This document shows, piece by piece, positions 1-14,564 of a stretch of DNA of 64,000 bases. How positions within the stretch are numbered: the first letter of the stretch is position 1; each line of letters begins with the position of its first letter. Both the position numbers and the translations under genes were made by a program. This DNA comes from Rhodamnia argentea (lineage: Eukaryota > Streptophyta > Magnoliopsida > Myrtales > Myrtaceae). The notes beneath the pieces are model-generated. The model searched no databases and was not told the DNA's origin. It saw only the letters and a program-made list of their open reading frames with translations. Location of the stretch: NCBI RefSeq assembly GCF_020921035.1, contig NC_063160.1, positions 17,697,095-17,761,094 on the forward strand, written 5' to 3'.

Positions 1-2373
1 TTGTTTCCAATGATCATGTTTTTCTTTTTTTTTTTTTGGTATCCGAGGATCCACACGGCTCACGCCCGCGACTATATCCAGAAAGCTCTATCTACAGAAT
101 CCTTTGAAAACTCACTTCTTAATTGCTGCACAAAAATTCAAGCAAGATAACAATGTCTTAGATCATCCCCCAAGTGCATGGGCGTGCCGTGAACTCAAAA
201 TTATTTGAATTTCGATCTACTATCACATGCTCTCCAATAAAAACTATTTGAATTGATAGCCCATTGTCACCCCTTAAAACAATCACTTAGAAGGGTCTGA
301 AAGAAGGTGAAGAATGGTGAATTGCAAATGAACCTCGAAAGAGCGGATGATCCATCTCCATAAATGCATCAGGGATATTTTGACAAGGAACTAAAATATG
401 TTTCCAAAATAACCTTAGATTAGGTATTGAACAGAGATGCAGCCTATACTGCCGAAGCTAATTGACTTGCAATTATCATGGCTGTTCAGGAAGAAGAACA
501 GTGGCCAATGAGGTAGGACAAAACTCATTACACGACCTCCTTAGATAAATTAAGTTTTCTTTAACAGAAAGACGACACAACCTTAAAGCGAACCTTAAAA
601 AAAATGCCATATATAACAGCAAATCATTTCAAACGTTGCGATTGCGGGTAATTCACCAGGTTTGAAACTAATGACTGGTGTCACAGGAAAGTGCACTCAG
701 AAGGTAGACATACATAAAGTGCTACACCAGGAGGAGGAAAAGAACTTACTCAGTTTTAGCGGCTGCGTCCTCAGTTTCTTTATCGGCAAAAGACCAATGT
801 GTACATTTATCAACTAACCTTGTTTGTGGGTGGTCTTAAAAAATCCTGTCTGGATCCTGGAAATGATTGGGAAGTAGGAGCATCCTTGCTAGCCTCCTGG
901 TCCTAAAAACTTGAACTTCTATGAAGCCATCCAAAACCAAGACCCACGACTTCTGAATGCAATGTCTAGAGCGCAGATCTTCTAAGCTACCTTTATACCC
1001 AAGTAGGACAAAGTAAAGACAAAGTTAAATGATAGTCCTTTCCCTTTTCTTCTTTTGCTATGTTGTGATGTTGTATGTTGTTTGATGCTTAACTTAATGG
1101 ATACTATACCTTGTCTGGGGGTGGAGACTTAAAAAAAAAAAAAAGTGACAAGGAATGGGCTTTCCTGTCTGGGGAGGCCAAAAGCAGTGCTTCTTAAGCA
1201 GTGTCTCTGGTTCTTCTGTTTTCAGAAAATCCTCCAAGATCCCAACTCTTACATCATCTCACTAAGCCACATGTCCCAATTTCTCTTGGTTGGGAGGGTG
1301 AGATTGTTTTAGATTTCTTAATCACACTCATCATACACCCCTTGACATGATTATAGAGTTTAAAGAGGTTAAATTTTCTGGTTAAATGGCTGCATGATGG
1401 CAATGATGTGCAATCAAAGCTATATCCAACATACCCACTTTATGGTAATGATGTAAGCAACATCCATCCAACCATAACTCCATGATTATTCCCCACCAAA
1501 TAAAGAAAGAAAGAAAGAAGAAAGAAAAGAGAAAGCTGCTAGACACAGCATAACCTGGAAGAGACAGAGAGAGGGAGAGAGAGCGCAAAATCTGCTCCAC
1601 AATCAGTTTCTTTATGTACGGAAAATTATAGTAATTTAATGGCCCTTGGTGATTTTAGAGCCAGAGACATGAAAGAAGCAGAGACATCTCTGGTCAGATA
1701 ATAGATATGGGGGAATAACATGTTAGGCAATGGCTTTGGAACATATGGCATTCCAAGAGTCTGTTATAGAATTTGGTTCCGGGATAGGCGATGAACTAGA
1801 AAGCATACCTGTTATTCATAAGATAACACACGACACAAACTACTTCCACATCAATTATTGAAAACTGAATCTTGATTTGTCAAAAGGAGAAAATCATGAG
1901 AATACAGTTAATCAACCTTCGCAGAGTTAATGTTAAAATGGTTCCAACGTGTAATTGTCTAACACATTTACCAAAAGGGATTGCTTTCATTTTCCTTCAA
2001 TAGGAGGAACGTAGTGTTCTGCCGAGATTATATGTACTTTCGTCATAATGACTTTGCGTAGTTTACTCCCCCAAATCTATGATTGAGTCAAGAGCTTGAT
2101 TAGATACAGTGTAATTGAAGAAAAGAAAGAAACTTACTAGTTGCCAAGTCAATAGAGACTCCAATATGCATGTATATGCTTTTGTGACAAACACTAGTGC
2201 TGCTATCTGTATTATCTTAGTCCTTTTTTTTTTTTTTTAATTTCTAAGGCATTAAAGCTGGAACGAATATCGACTTGTCACGCAAGAAAAGAATATTCTT
2301 GATATAAAATAAGGTCCTGGAGGGGGGGTAAAGGCCATACTATAGTGACTTGCATGACAGCTGAAAAAGATAT

Positions 2374-2380
<7 letters not shown>
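1..2380. other. Intergenic, no gene recognised
   Basis: This stretch is AT-rich with poly-A/T runs and short purine-rich tracts around 1500-1585. No open frame resembles a known family and no exon chain with good splice sites could be built. It may contain the end of a gene lying outside the window, but nothing in it shows that. Confidence 0.5.

Positions 2381-2416
<36 letters not shown>
2381..2416. repeat. (AG)n microsatellite
   Basis: An uninterrupted AG dinucleotide run of about 18 units, preceded by a slightly impure GAGAGTG stretch. Confidence 0.95.
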
Positions 2417-2418
<2 letters not shown>

Positions 2419-2801
2419 GTCATTCGGAAGTGCCATTCATTAAGGACCTTTGTCAACAAGGCAATCACCATGTCCGGTAAAGGACGTGAAGCCAGCCCGC
2501 ATCTAAGGTCCAATACACCAAAATGAAAAGGACAAAAATATAAAGAAAAGAACTGAGTGAAGAAAGGAGATGTGAGCAGCTGGAACCGAAAGCAATAGGG
2601 ATATGTGCTGCGATTTTAGTAGTTGAGAGAGACTGAATCTATACAAGCACTCATAAGCAATTGCATGAAGTGGTGGAGGTCATTCCATCATAGTGAAAAT
2701 ATGGCGATTCTTCTTTTGCATATAAAGACATTTTCGAAAAGACGGAGGGACCCGTCCTCATCATCCCCCCTTGACATTACAGGAAAGCATAAGCTCTCCG
2801 C

Positions 2802-3672
2802 TAGGGGTGTGCATTGTCTGATCTCAGTATGGAATCGGGGACCGGACCAGTAGTCTCGATCCCCAAATTTTCGGGACCAAAGACCGAACCGGGACCAGCG
2901 GTCCAGTCCGGTCCCGGTCCAGGCCCGATGGGACCGTTAAAATCTAACCTTTGAAATATAATATGCTTCAATTGCATGTTAAATTACAATTTATACCCCC
3001 GGTTGAATAAAAAAAAGACGTTGTTCCAATTTACTCACCTTCATTATGAATGTGTGTCTTCACATAATGGTAGGTTTAACAATGACATTGGTCTAACCGC
3101 TAACACAATAAAAATATATAAAGGACAGAATCGAAAAAACTTAGTTGGTGAAGACATACTAATAGTGATGTTGTTCACTAAATGAATTCCACTTCCAAGC
3201 AGTGTACGTAAACAAAATACATGATTACTCATTGAAATGAACAACCGAAATGCATCAACAAGAAGAAATTTCTACCACTATATTAAATGAACCGATTGAA
3301 TCATGTCTTTCCGGAAAGAACATGCTAGCGTACACTCACTCTACAATGCACTGGAAAAGACCATAATAAATAAGATATATCGTATTCATAACATTGAAAG
3401 GTTGTCCGAATTTCAAGAATGTATAGCTTAACAATGGAAATGGCTCGAGAAATGAACATTGAAAACAAATGAAAACTTCATTTTTTTAATTATATATATA
3501 TAATTACATATATTATAGGTGGTCCGGTCCGGACGGTCCGAGCCGGTCCCATCCACCTAGAACCGAGAATCGGACCGCCCGGTCACCGGTCCCATTTATT
3601 GGGACCAGACCAACCCGCCTGGTCCGGTCCGGTCCCGGGCCGGTCCGTACCAGTCTAGTTTGCTCACCCCTA
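2802..3672. mobile_element. Non-autonomous hAT-like element, 871 bp
   Basis: The left end reads TAGGGGTGTGCA and the right end GCTCACCCCTA, an imperfect terminal inverted repeat. It is flanked by 8-bp direct repeats CTCTCCGC (2794-2801) and CTCTACGC (3673-3680), which differ at one base; 8-bp duplications are the hAT signature. Just inside each end lies a GC-rich block packed with GGACCGG/CCGGTCC motifs (about 2830-2940 and 3520-3650), as expected of subterminal transposase-binding repeats. The middle is AT-rich and has no transposase frame, so the element must have moved with help from elsewhere. The single mismatch in the duplication suggests an old insertion. Confidence 0.8.
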
Positions 3673-3680
3673 CTCTACGC

Positions 3681-3842
3681 GACATTATGCCGAATGAAAA
3701 AAAGATTTAAACATTTTCTTACTTCCTTTCTGACCTTGGTCACCATCTCAAGCAATCTTTGTATTTTTTCTCATGAAATTGAACCATGGAGGTGGGGAAA
3801 AGGGAAAAGACAGAAACCCCATGATGTGACTCGAGCGTCTTT

Positions 3843-3880
<38 letters not shown>

Positions 3881-4382
3881 GGTCTTATTTCATGGTCCCA
3901 TGGGAATGTTACGTGGGGACTGTAGAGACCTCGCAGGCAGGATATGACAGGTTGATGCTGACGTGCTGTCGTTTATGCTCATCTGAATCTGAATCTGAAT
4001 CTTGGCAGATGGTAGTCCCACCGGGCTAAGGCTCTCATTCAAATCCATGAACTCGCATCATGCTTTATTGAATTCCACCCCAATCAATGAAGGTAGACAG
4101 TTCACCCTAGTTTGGCATGTCTCCTAAATTTGGCTTAGGATGCGAGCGCCAATAGCTCCTTAAACAACAAAAAGTTAAAAATTGAACCAAATACTCCATT
4201 ATATTGCTCATATTCTCCAAGGCTCAATAATACTCCTAGAGCGATGGAATTTAGCAGCAAAAAATATTTCAAACTCGAACAGAAAGGTAAGTTGAAGAAA
4301 CTTCCAAGTTGTATGGGCTGAATTGAACAGTCCCCAGAAACTGCTCAGGACAAGCGAGAAATCCTCAGTTCTAGATTAGCTA
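3681..4382. other. Intergenic; 3' flank of RPL3
   Basis: This is the spacer between the hAT-like element and the RPL3 stop codon, and it should hold the RPL3 3'UTR on the minus strand. It contains a CT microsatellite at 3844-3878. A 111-codon plus-strand frame runs through the microsatellite (SLSLSL repeats) and is not convincing as a gene. Confidence 0.5.
3844..3878. repeat. (CT)n microsatellite
   Basis: A pure CT run of about 17 units downstream of RPL3. Confidence 0.95.
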
Positions 4383-6708
<2,326 letters not shown>

Positions 6709-6721
6709 TTAATGGTAAAAT

Positions 6722-7970
6722 CTGCATGGCTCATTAAGAGCAGGTCAACATTTCATGATAAAGAAACTCAAACAATTGTAATGAACTCAATGCAATTTTA
6801 CTTCATAGAACAAGGATTTCCAAGCCTGTAATACATGAACAAAAAAAAAAGCCAATGTATGTCTTCAATAGCAGAGTAACAATAGCTCCTTTGACTCCTG
6901 TAATCTTGGGTGAAAGTGCAAAAAAATTTAGCTCCAACCAGGTGCCCACTGGTTGAATTAATTCAGTCACATGGAGAATGGGGGCACTAAACACTTGGAA
7001 AGGAACTGTGATACCACACTTTACAGGCATTAAAATTACAGAATTTCCCAAATATTCGAAAGATGGGCAAATTAGATTTGTATTAGGATGAAAAGCATCT
7101 AGACTTGATAAATTTCAAAAGAAGAAAGTCAAACCAACACAATCTGATAAACTGAAAAACTATCTTTTGTAACAAAAGGAAAACAAAGATAACAAGCAGG
7201 TAGGGATCTAAAACTTGAAACCATAATTAAGGAACTCCAGCATGCCCTGTCACCACCACCTCCAGCAAATGCGAAAAATGCCCCCACCAAAGGCCTGTGA
7301 CATGAAGCTATGCCAATTCTCTGGCTCAATGGTATCTCTTTCCAAAAACCCAGATTAGGGTCATGGCAAATGAGCCCCTTTGAGACTCCAGCCTTGATTA
7401 CTGACTAATTTTTTTGGGGGACTTCATTTCAACCTTTGCTGGAAGAGGTGATGGACCAACATGACAAAGAGAGGATTTCCAAAACACACTTAGATCTTTA
7501 GACCAATTTCTGGCAAAATAGGATCCCATAACTACAGATCATCTCATAATTCATTCCAAAGCATAAGTCCTGAGTCTAATATTAATATCTCATTGTTTTC
7601 AGCTAGATCAAATCTTGCATTACACATAGAAAGCACCAAACACCAGAATCACGATATCTGCACAGAGACTAGTACTCGCAAGTGTTAGCATACTACAGCC
7701 ATATGCCAGAACTCATTACAGGCTCCACCTCAACAAGTACAATAAGAACACAATTCGCCAGTTCGAGGATTGCATCCATACAATCTCCGACCATCTAAAA
7801 GCGAACTATATACACAGATACAAAGACATAGTTGAGCAGCTTTACGCTTGCGATTCCGGGAAGCTACCTACATTAACGATCCATAAAGCAATATATCGAG
7901 CACAACCTAATAATTATGAGATCAGAAGTGACCTACAGTCATCTAAGCATGAAAATCTAAACCGAAGTAC
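6722..7970 (-). other. Leader (5'UTR) intron of RPL3
   Basis: On the minus strand an exon ending GCGAGCCAAG is followed by GTACTT (donor at 7970/7969). CATGCAG (acceptor at 6724-6722) comes 22 bases before the RPL3 ATG. The interval is AT-rich with no credible coding frame. Long leader introns are common in plant ribosomal protein genes and often raise expression; that role is inferred here. Confidence 0.6.
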
Positions 7971-8144
7971 CTTGGCTCGCAAAAGGCAGCTCCTCTCAGT
8001 GAGCGGCACTGACAGCAACGATGTACGACCAGTAGGGTTTCACATGGTGCGGCTCTTATATCCGGGGCAAGCGATCTCGTGTTCAACGGCTACGATGGAA
8101 CTTCTACTCGGTACTGTCCGTTGGATCCCGGAAACTAGAATTGG

Positions 8145-8240
8145 TTTTCTAGGGTTTCCCCCAAGCTAGCGCCGTTCGCATGCTGGGCCTGCAAAATAAA
8201 TGGGCCCATGATAAATGGGCCTAGCCATTTGGGCTTTCTC
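8145..8240 (-). promoter_or_regulatory. RPL3 promoter: telo-box plus site II motifs
   Basis: On the minus strand a telo-box AAACCCTA lies at 8157-8150. Just upstream are four GGCCCA/TGGGCC-type site II elements (around 8183-8189, 8201-8207, 8216-8222 and 8229-8235). This pairing is the known signature of plant ribosomal protein promoters, bound by telo-box factors and TCP proteins. Its position just before the proposed untranslated first exon (ending 7971) supports a transcription start near 8.0-8.13 kb. Confidence 0.8.
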
Positions 8241-10330
8241 GAGACACGGATCAAATAGCAAATATCCTTGCTTAGGTCCAATCCATGCACTAGTGCTTCC
8301 AACTTCCAATCAGAACTAGTCACCAGGAATCGGATTTTTTTTTTTTTTTTTTGAGATCGATGGAAAAATACTATAAATGCAGTTAAATTACCATTACCAG
8401 GATTTTTTTTATTTCTTTGTAATAAAAAAAAGTGTGGAGAATGCATGAGATTTCATATGAGTCCAACATATCGAATTAATCTAGGAAAACTCTTTTACCG
8501 CTAACATAACAAAGCGCAGAATCGGATAAATCCCTTAGTAACGTGCTCTTGAATTCGAGTGTACCACTCTCCTCAACTCATCTTACCTCCTCGACGTAGC
8601 GTAGAATGTGAAAATTATAGGGAGTCGATGTTCTTACAAATCCAAAATGAAGGAGAGGGTTCATTTCTACCATCCATCTCATTATACTATGGTTGTTTAG
8701 CTCTATTTCTTCTTCTTTTTTAGGCCATTCTTGATGGCGATACGTGGTAGGAAGGTGCCATAATGGATTGCAGAAACATGGCATAATTGGAAGAGAGAGA
8801 GAGAGGCATCGATACCCCTTGGAGAACGAAAATGCAAAGGGAAGGGGTGCAATGAATGACAATGATTGCAGATGAAAAAAGAAAAGGGACTGCAAGTGGA
8901 CAATGGTGACTTGGATTCCACCATCTGTGCGTTCATGCATGGCTTTTGGTGATGAAGATCGACGAGCCCCACCCATCCCTCGCAAGGTCAATTCTCATAA
9001 TGTCAACCGTGGGACACCCTCCCTTTTTTATTACACCCATCACCTTGACCACCTCTGTCGACCATCATCCTCGTTATCGCCTGATGTAACTTTGCGTGAA
9101 TCTAAACAAATCTCCCTCTGTCCGAGGAGGAGGCAAATGCCAGTCTCCTCCCCTCCATAACATTGCACAGGCTTTTGCATGATAAAAATGCAAAGGATTC
9201 AGCAGGTGGGTCAGGAGGATGTCGTTCGACGTGCCGGATGAAAGCCGATCATTGCCGGCGACATGCTCGAGATGGGGTCTTATCTTACAGCATGGCCAAG
9301 CCTTAAAATCTTCCTCCAAATGGAAGGTTATGCATTACGTATAGTAGGCAAATCCTTGGTCTTGTAAACAGACAACCAAGCAACCAGATGGACCCAGCTT
9401 CTGCAAAAGTCAACTGAATGCACTTCCCATAACACAAGCTTTATTCCAATGCTCAATCTTCTTAAGCCCAAGTTCCTCCCCCCCCCTCCCTCTTCTTCCT
9501 TTTACAGTTAAAATAATAGAGCCTCTAAGCTCACCTTTTATAATATTTAATAATCTTTTTAGGAAGTACAAAGATCTTGTCCCGCTAGCTGGTACGATAC
9601 CCTAACCAACATAGCTAATAAGCTGCAGCAATCTAGCCGCATGAGAGAGCTTTCTAGCAGTCCAAATACAGTTTGGACTCTATTGTCTTGTTTTCGATTA
9701 ACAGACATGCACGCTAGGAAGCACCAATTGAACCCGGTCCTGTCCAAGATGAGGGGTAATGTCTAGGAATGCACAAACTTCCAAAAGCAATACCCATCTT
9801 TTGCCACGCAGGAAGCACGAGGAGATGCATGTGGAGCAAAACGAAGCGCCGAGGCTTTATCAGATACAAGAGGACAAAACTTAACCATGCAGCCGGTGAT
9901 ATTTTAGGGTCTTTGATCCTGGTTGATCGCAGGGGATGTTTTTTCCTGGTTCGCGGGTTTACGAGATTTACTGTCAGAAGAAGGTCAGAAGAATCCATGG
10001 CACGCACGAGAATCTCTTGAGAAAAACATTTTACCTTCTTTTTTATTTTATTTTGGAGAACCGATTACGTCAAACCCCATGCAAATCTTGAAAGATATAC
10101 TGACCCCATAACGCGAATTAAGAAAGGGAAAGATCTCATGCTTTGAATCAATGCCGTGAAAGAGAGAGCAAGAGATGGTTTGGTGGAGATCAAGCTTTAA
10201 ATATAATAAATGGCTGCAGGGGAATTCATTGAGTTCGAAGACAAATCTATCCGAGGTGTTTCCCACTTCTACGCCCAGTATATATTTATATATACACACA
10301 CACTCTCTCTTTATCTTACTTTTATGTGTC
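8241..10330. other. Gene-free stretch upstream of RPL3
   Basis: Open frames here are short, overlap on both strands and contain low-complexity Ser/Leu runs from CT/GA tracts. I found no family match and no splice-consistent exon chain. It contains poly-T tracts and a C-rich run near 9480. Confidence 0.5.
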
Positions 10331-10334
10331 TACT

Positions 10335-10790
10335 TTGATAAGGGTGCAATCAAGCCTAGTCTAAGCATATATAGTACCAAATTTGAGCTTAGTCTACTCG
10401 CATACTTGATACTTGAAACTTTATCCGAGTTCGATCGATTAGCTTAGTTTTTTATTTTTTTATTTGAGCTTGACTCGAACATAAAATCGAGATATTCAAG
10501 CTCCACTCTATTGCAATCAAGTTAATTAGGAATGAATTAGTTAGAGCTTAATAAGCTTTGCCATATAATTTTAAGGAGTTACGTATCTAGTCTAAGCTCC
10601 ATGGGCAGTGAGCCTATTGAGTTGAGTATTATGAGCTCGAGCTCAAGCTTGAGCTTAACCAACAGGGTATTTGAGTAGTTTGACTTGAGCTGAACTTGAA
10701 ATCTAATGATTCAATTTCGATTAATCATCAAGCCAAGCTCGTGTTCGATGTGAACTTTTGGCATCCCATGAGCCTGAAATTTAACCCCCC
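10335..10790. repeat. AGCTCGAGCT-rich dispersed repeat
   Basis: The segment is full of short self-complementary words such as GAGCTTGACTCGA, GAGCTCGAGCTCAAGCTTGAGC and CAAGCCAAGCTCG. Similar segments are common in plant non-autonomous DNA elements. The ends and any target duplication could not be fixed, so the class is open. Confidence 0.35.
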
Positions 10791-10799
10791 CCAAAAAAA

Positions 10800-13700
10800 T
10801 CCGTTATTGTAGGTACTCTAAGTTGCTTCTAATATTTCAATATAGTAAGAAATTCGACTTTAACTTGCTTGTCAAGTAATCTGTTAGTAAGTTACCTACA
10901 TCATTTAGATTTTACCAATGTCCAAACGAATTAGCAAATTACTAACTCCTTTGCAATTACTTGATGACTTACCAATTTATCTGAGAATTTGTAATTGTAA
11001 TTAGTAAAATACCAACCCTACAAGGAATTTGCCATCCTTCTAATAAATTGGTAAGTTACCAAGTCATTTCAAATTCTATAAGAGTAGTTCGTAAACAACC
11101 GACACTATGAGAAATCTGTTGAAGCAATGAATTGGTAAATTATCAACTTCGTCGAAATTTCCATGAATTTTTTATAAACGTCCAAATAAATTAGGAAATT
11201 ACCAATTCCTTTAAAACTGTACAATTGATATTACTCAACATTATAATGAACTTATGAATATTGAACTACATTAGTAACGTACCAACTTCATTAAAGTTTT
11301 ACAAGTGTGGTAAATTAAATCCTATCATTATTAGGAATATTACCAATCTCCATCATATAAGTATGTTACTAGCTTCTTTAAAATTTTACAAGCCTTTGTA
11401 ACGAACTTTTCAAACCAATATTTTAGTAAATTACCAACCTCTTCAAAAATTTATAGGTATAATTAGTAGATTACCCACATTATAGTGGATTTATCTTTTT
11501 TTCTTCTTTCCAAGACAAAAACTTGTCGTTGTCGTTATTATTATTATAAATAAGTCTCTTTGAAATGCAACATTTGAAGCCCCATAGTCCGAATTGGCCC
11601 AAACTTTTCAAGGGCTTGTTTGTTATCTGAAAATGTAAAAAAAAAAATGCAACTTTTTGATGTCCTACCAATAGTTAAATATCATCCAAATTTTTAAAAA
11701 AAATAATTGCTGAAAAAAAGAAATTATTATACATGCGGACTGTGGACATTTATATATTATTAAATTATCAGGTGTTATGAGATTAAAAAAAAATTAAAAA
11801 TGAGTAAACTCTATCCAAACATGCCCTGTGAAAAAGTTAAAACACTATCCAAACATGCCCCTCGAGTTAGGACCTTTTGACACTTTCACAATATAATGCT
11901 TTTCGTTCCTGTTCATGTCTCTTTCATCATTCGCATTATTGAGTCAAATCATTCTTTTCATCTCACTTGGTGTTCTTTCTGAAATTGGGAAAAATGGATC
12001 AAATAAGTTACCCAATTCAGTCAAGTTAACTATTTGCCAGGTTCCATACATCGTCCATTCTCTCAACTCACAAAATAGCTATTCACTTCTTTCCTTGAGA
12101 TCACTCCAATTTTTTTTCTTTGTTTGTATTTATAGATATCTCTTCAACTTCTTTTTATTTGAAGATCACATGATTTTCGAGATAGTCTTTGGACATTTCG
12201 GCTGGTTCATCTCTCTAAGCGATGTTAAGGAGCACTCCGCCACATCGACCCGATGCATTAACAATTGTTTTAACTTAGAATGCTCCAAACAAGCCGTCCA
12301 TTAAGATCCCAAGTTAATGAACAAACACCCTTTCCATCTAAGTCAACACTATGCAGGTCATGTGTGTTCAACTTCGCACAAACGCATACTGTACACAATA
12401 CGAGTGCGCCCTGCGGAAAAAAGAATGATTCTTCTTACAATCATAGATCAATCAAATTCTAAAAGAGAATTTTTTTCAGCAGCGTCATATTTATCAAATA
12501 ATACAGATTATTGTATTGCAACTACAACATGTTATTTTCTAAAATAATATTGGCTCTTTCATGTAAATATATTGATGTAGTATAGAATAATGTAGCGATA
12601 TACGTACTATTTACCTAGCACATAATTGATACATAACTATTTACATATTGAAAATCAGTTCATCATAATCATCTAAACTTTAGTAAATTCATCTGAATGC
12701 TGGTAGCTGATTAAGTACCCTGGCACACTGGCAAAAAGTTACATTGGTTACAAACGCCAATAAGTAAATATTTGCATATTAGTATAGTCCTTGTTAAAGT
12801 TGTTCAAGGTACTGACCACACTAGTTAAGTTTGTAAAATACTCGCAAGTTGTTAAATTCTTCGTGATAAATTACTAACCACACTTGCAAAATTTTAAAGA
12901 AGTTAGATAATTTACGGATTTGAAGTGGAGTCGGTAAATTTCTTATAGGGATGGTATTTTTTTGCTAACGAAACTTGTAAAATTTCAAAGAATTTGGTAG
13001 TTCTCCGATTTATATCCACACTTTATAATGTGAAATAAGTTTAAAATTTTACTAAAATTTTGGGATGTCGGAAAATTCCTTATAGAACTTTTTAACATTT
13101 TGGCAAATAATTTATGGCGTTGGTAGTTTACTTAATCATAGTTGTAAAATTTCGATAAATTGGCAACTTACAAACTAATGAAATGTTGGTGTATTCCTTG
13201 CGGGTTGGTATTTTGCTAAAATTTCAAGAAAATTGTTTATTGGCCAGAAATGTTGTTATTTTACTAATTTATTGGTATATTGGTAAATTCGTTGTAGGTT
13301 TCATATTTTATTAACTGCACTTACAAAAATTCAAAGAAGTCACAGAAGTTACCAACTTATTGGAGTATTGGTAAATTTATTATAATGTTGGTAACTCACT
13401 AATCACCCTTTGTGGAATTTCAAAGAAATTGATAACTTAGTAATTAGAAAATTACCAAAAAAGTCTTAATCTTGTTGCAATTCTGCCAATTAAGTGCTAA
13501 ACTTTTTTTTTGCCAATTTAATCTTAAACCTTTGCATTTGTACCAATTCAGTCATTCTAACAAACTTTGGCCAATCGAAGCTATCGTGGAAACTTTTAAT
13601 AATATATTTATAAATTTTGTATTTTTTATTTCCATTTCTTTCTTTTTCTTTCATTATTTTTTTTTTCTTTCGTAATCCTCTATAGTTGCTGGCCTCATCA

Positions 13701-14345
13701 AAGGCTAGTGACCGACTATAGATGAGAGCTAGCGAGGGCCGATCTCGTCGGCCTATGCCAAGGCTCGCCCTCATTGGAATTTGACAAGGGCCAACCTTGT
13801 CGGCCTCGCCAACTTCGGCCTTTAGCGAGACGATGTCTCTACTCAATGCACCTCGAGTGTTTGTAAAAATGCCGCCTTTACTTGCGACCCCACGTCCTCT
13901 AATCGTCATCGTCTCACCAAAGGCCGGAGGCGGCGAGGTCAACCCTCGCCAAATTTCGAGTGAGGACAAGCCATGAGCCTTGCCGACTATGTCTTGTGGC
14001 TTGACGAGGTTGACGACTGTAGAGAAAGAAGGAAGAAAAAGAAAGATAGAAAATAAAATAAAAAGCTACCATGTTAGCATCAACAGCGCCACATCATCAT
14101 CTACCGATGCCCATGTCGGTGATAACCGGCCAAAGTCGGTCGAAAGAGCTAAATTGGCACAAATACAAAAAGTTTTAGACTGAATTGACAAAAAAAAAAG
14201 GTTTAAATCCGAATTGGCACAATTACAATAGATTTAGGACTTTTTTGGTAATTTCCTCCTTACTAATTCATTTGGAAAGTTGGTGATACATTTATAGTTT
14301 TGGTAAGTTAGTAGCACATTGTCTAACAATCAAGTTACCTATGAT
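10800..14345. mobile_element. Degenerate foldback element with repetitive arms
   Basis: The left arm (about 10800-11490) is a run of diverged units containing words like AAATTACCAAC..TT, spaced roughly 50-80 bases. The right arm (about 12770-13445, continuing 14259-14345 after a nested insertion) carries the same words in reverse orientation (TTGGTAA..TT, AATTTCAAAGAA). For example, the left arm's stretch around 10994-11035 matches the reverse complement of the right arm around 13275-13330. The core (11490-12770) is AT-rich with no transposase. Arms made of many short repeats in inverted orientation are typical of foldback-type elements. Exact ends and target duplication are not resolved. Confidence 0.5.
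13446..14258. mobile_element. Mutator-like MITE nested in the foldback arm
   Basis: The left end AGAAAATTACCAAAAAAGTCTTAATCTT and the right end, the complement of GGAAATTACCAAAAAAGTCCTAAATCTA, form a terminal inverted repeat. The repeat continues inwards with TTGCCAATTTAATC / AATTGGCACAAATAC modules. CTTAGTAATT (13436-13445) and CTTACTAATT (14259-14268) flank it, a 10-bp near-duplication. The interior (about 13690-14010) is strikingly GC-rich compared with its AT-rich surroundings. A 159-codon minus-strand frame crosses it but has no recognisable domain and is probably not a gene. Confidence 0.65.
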
Positions 14346-14564
14346 ACTTTTTAACCACAAGTAAAGAGATCTATTCATTGATAAGAAAAAAAAAAAAAAT
14401 TGAACGGTGATTGGAGGGATAATAAAATCAAATCCTGGGTCGCAAACAATGATTGATGATAAAGAAAGAGAATTCTTGATTCAGATTTTCACCTTACCGA
14501 CATAGAAAATGATTAATCAAATTCTATTGAATTTGACTCGGAGTGATCATTTATCAAAGAATTA

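Noticed and set aside
7972-8169. 65-codon plus-strand frame next to RPL3
   Set aside because: It is antisense to the RPL3 leader exon and promoter; the motifs there explain the sequence better.
13490-13969. 159-codon minus-strand frame
   Set aside because: It crosses the terminal repeat and GC-rich core of a MITE and shows no domain.
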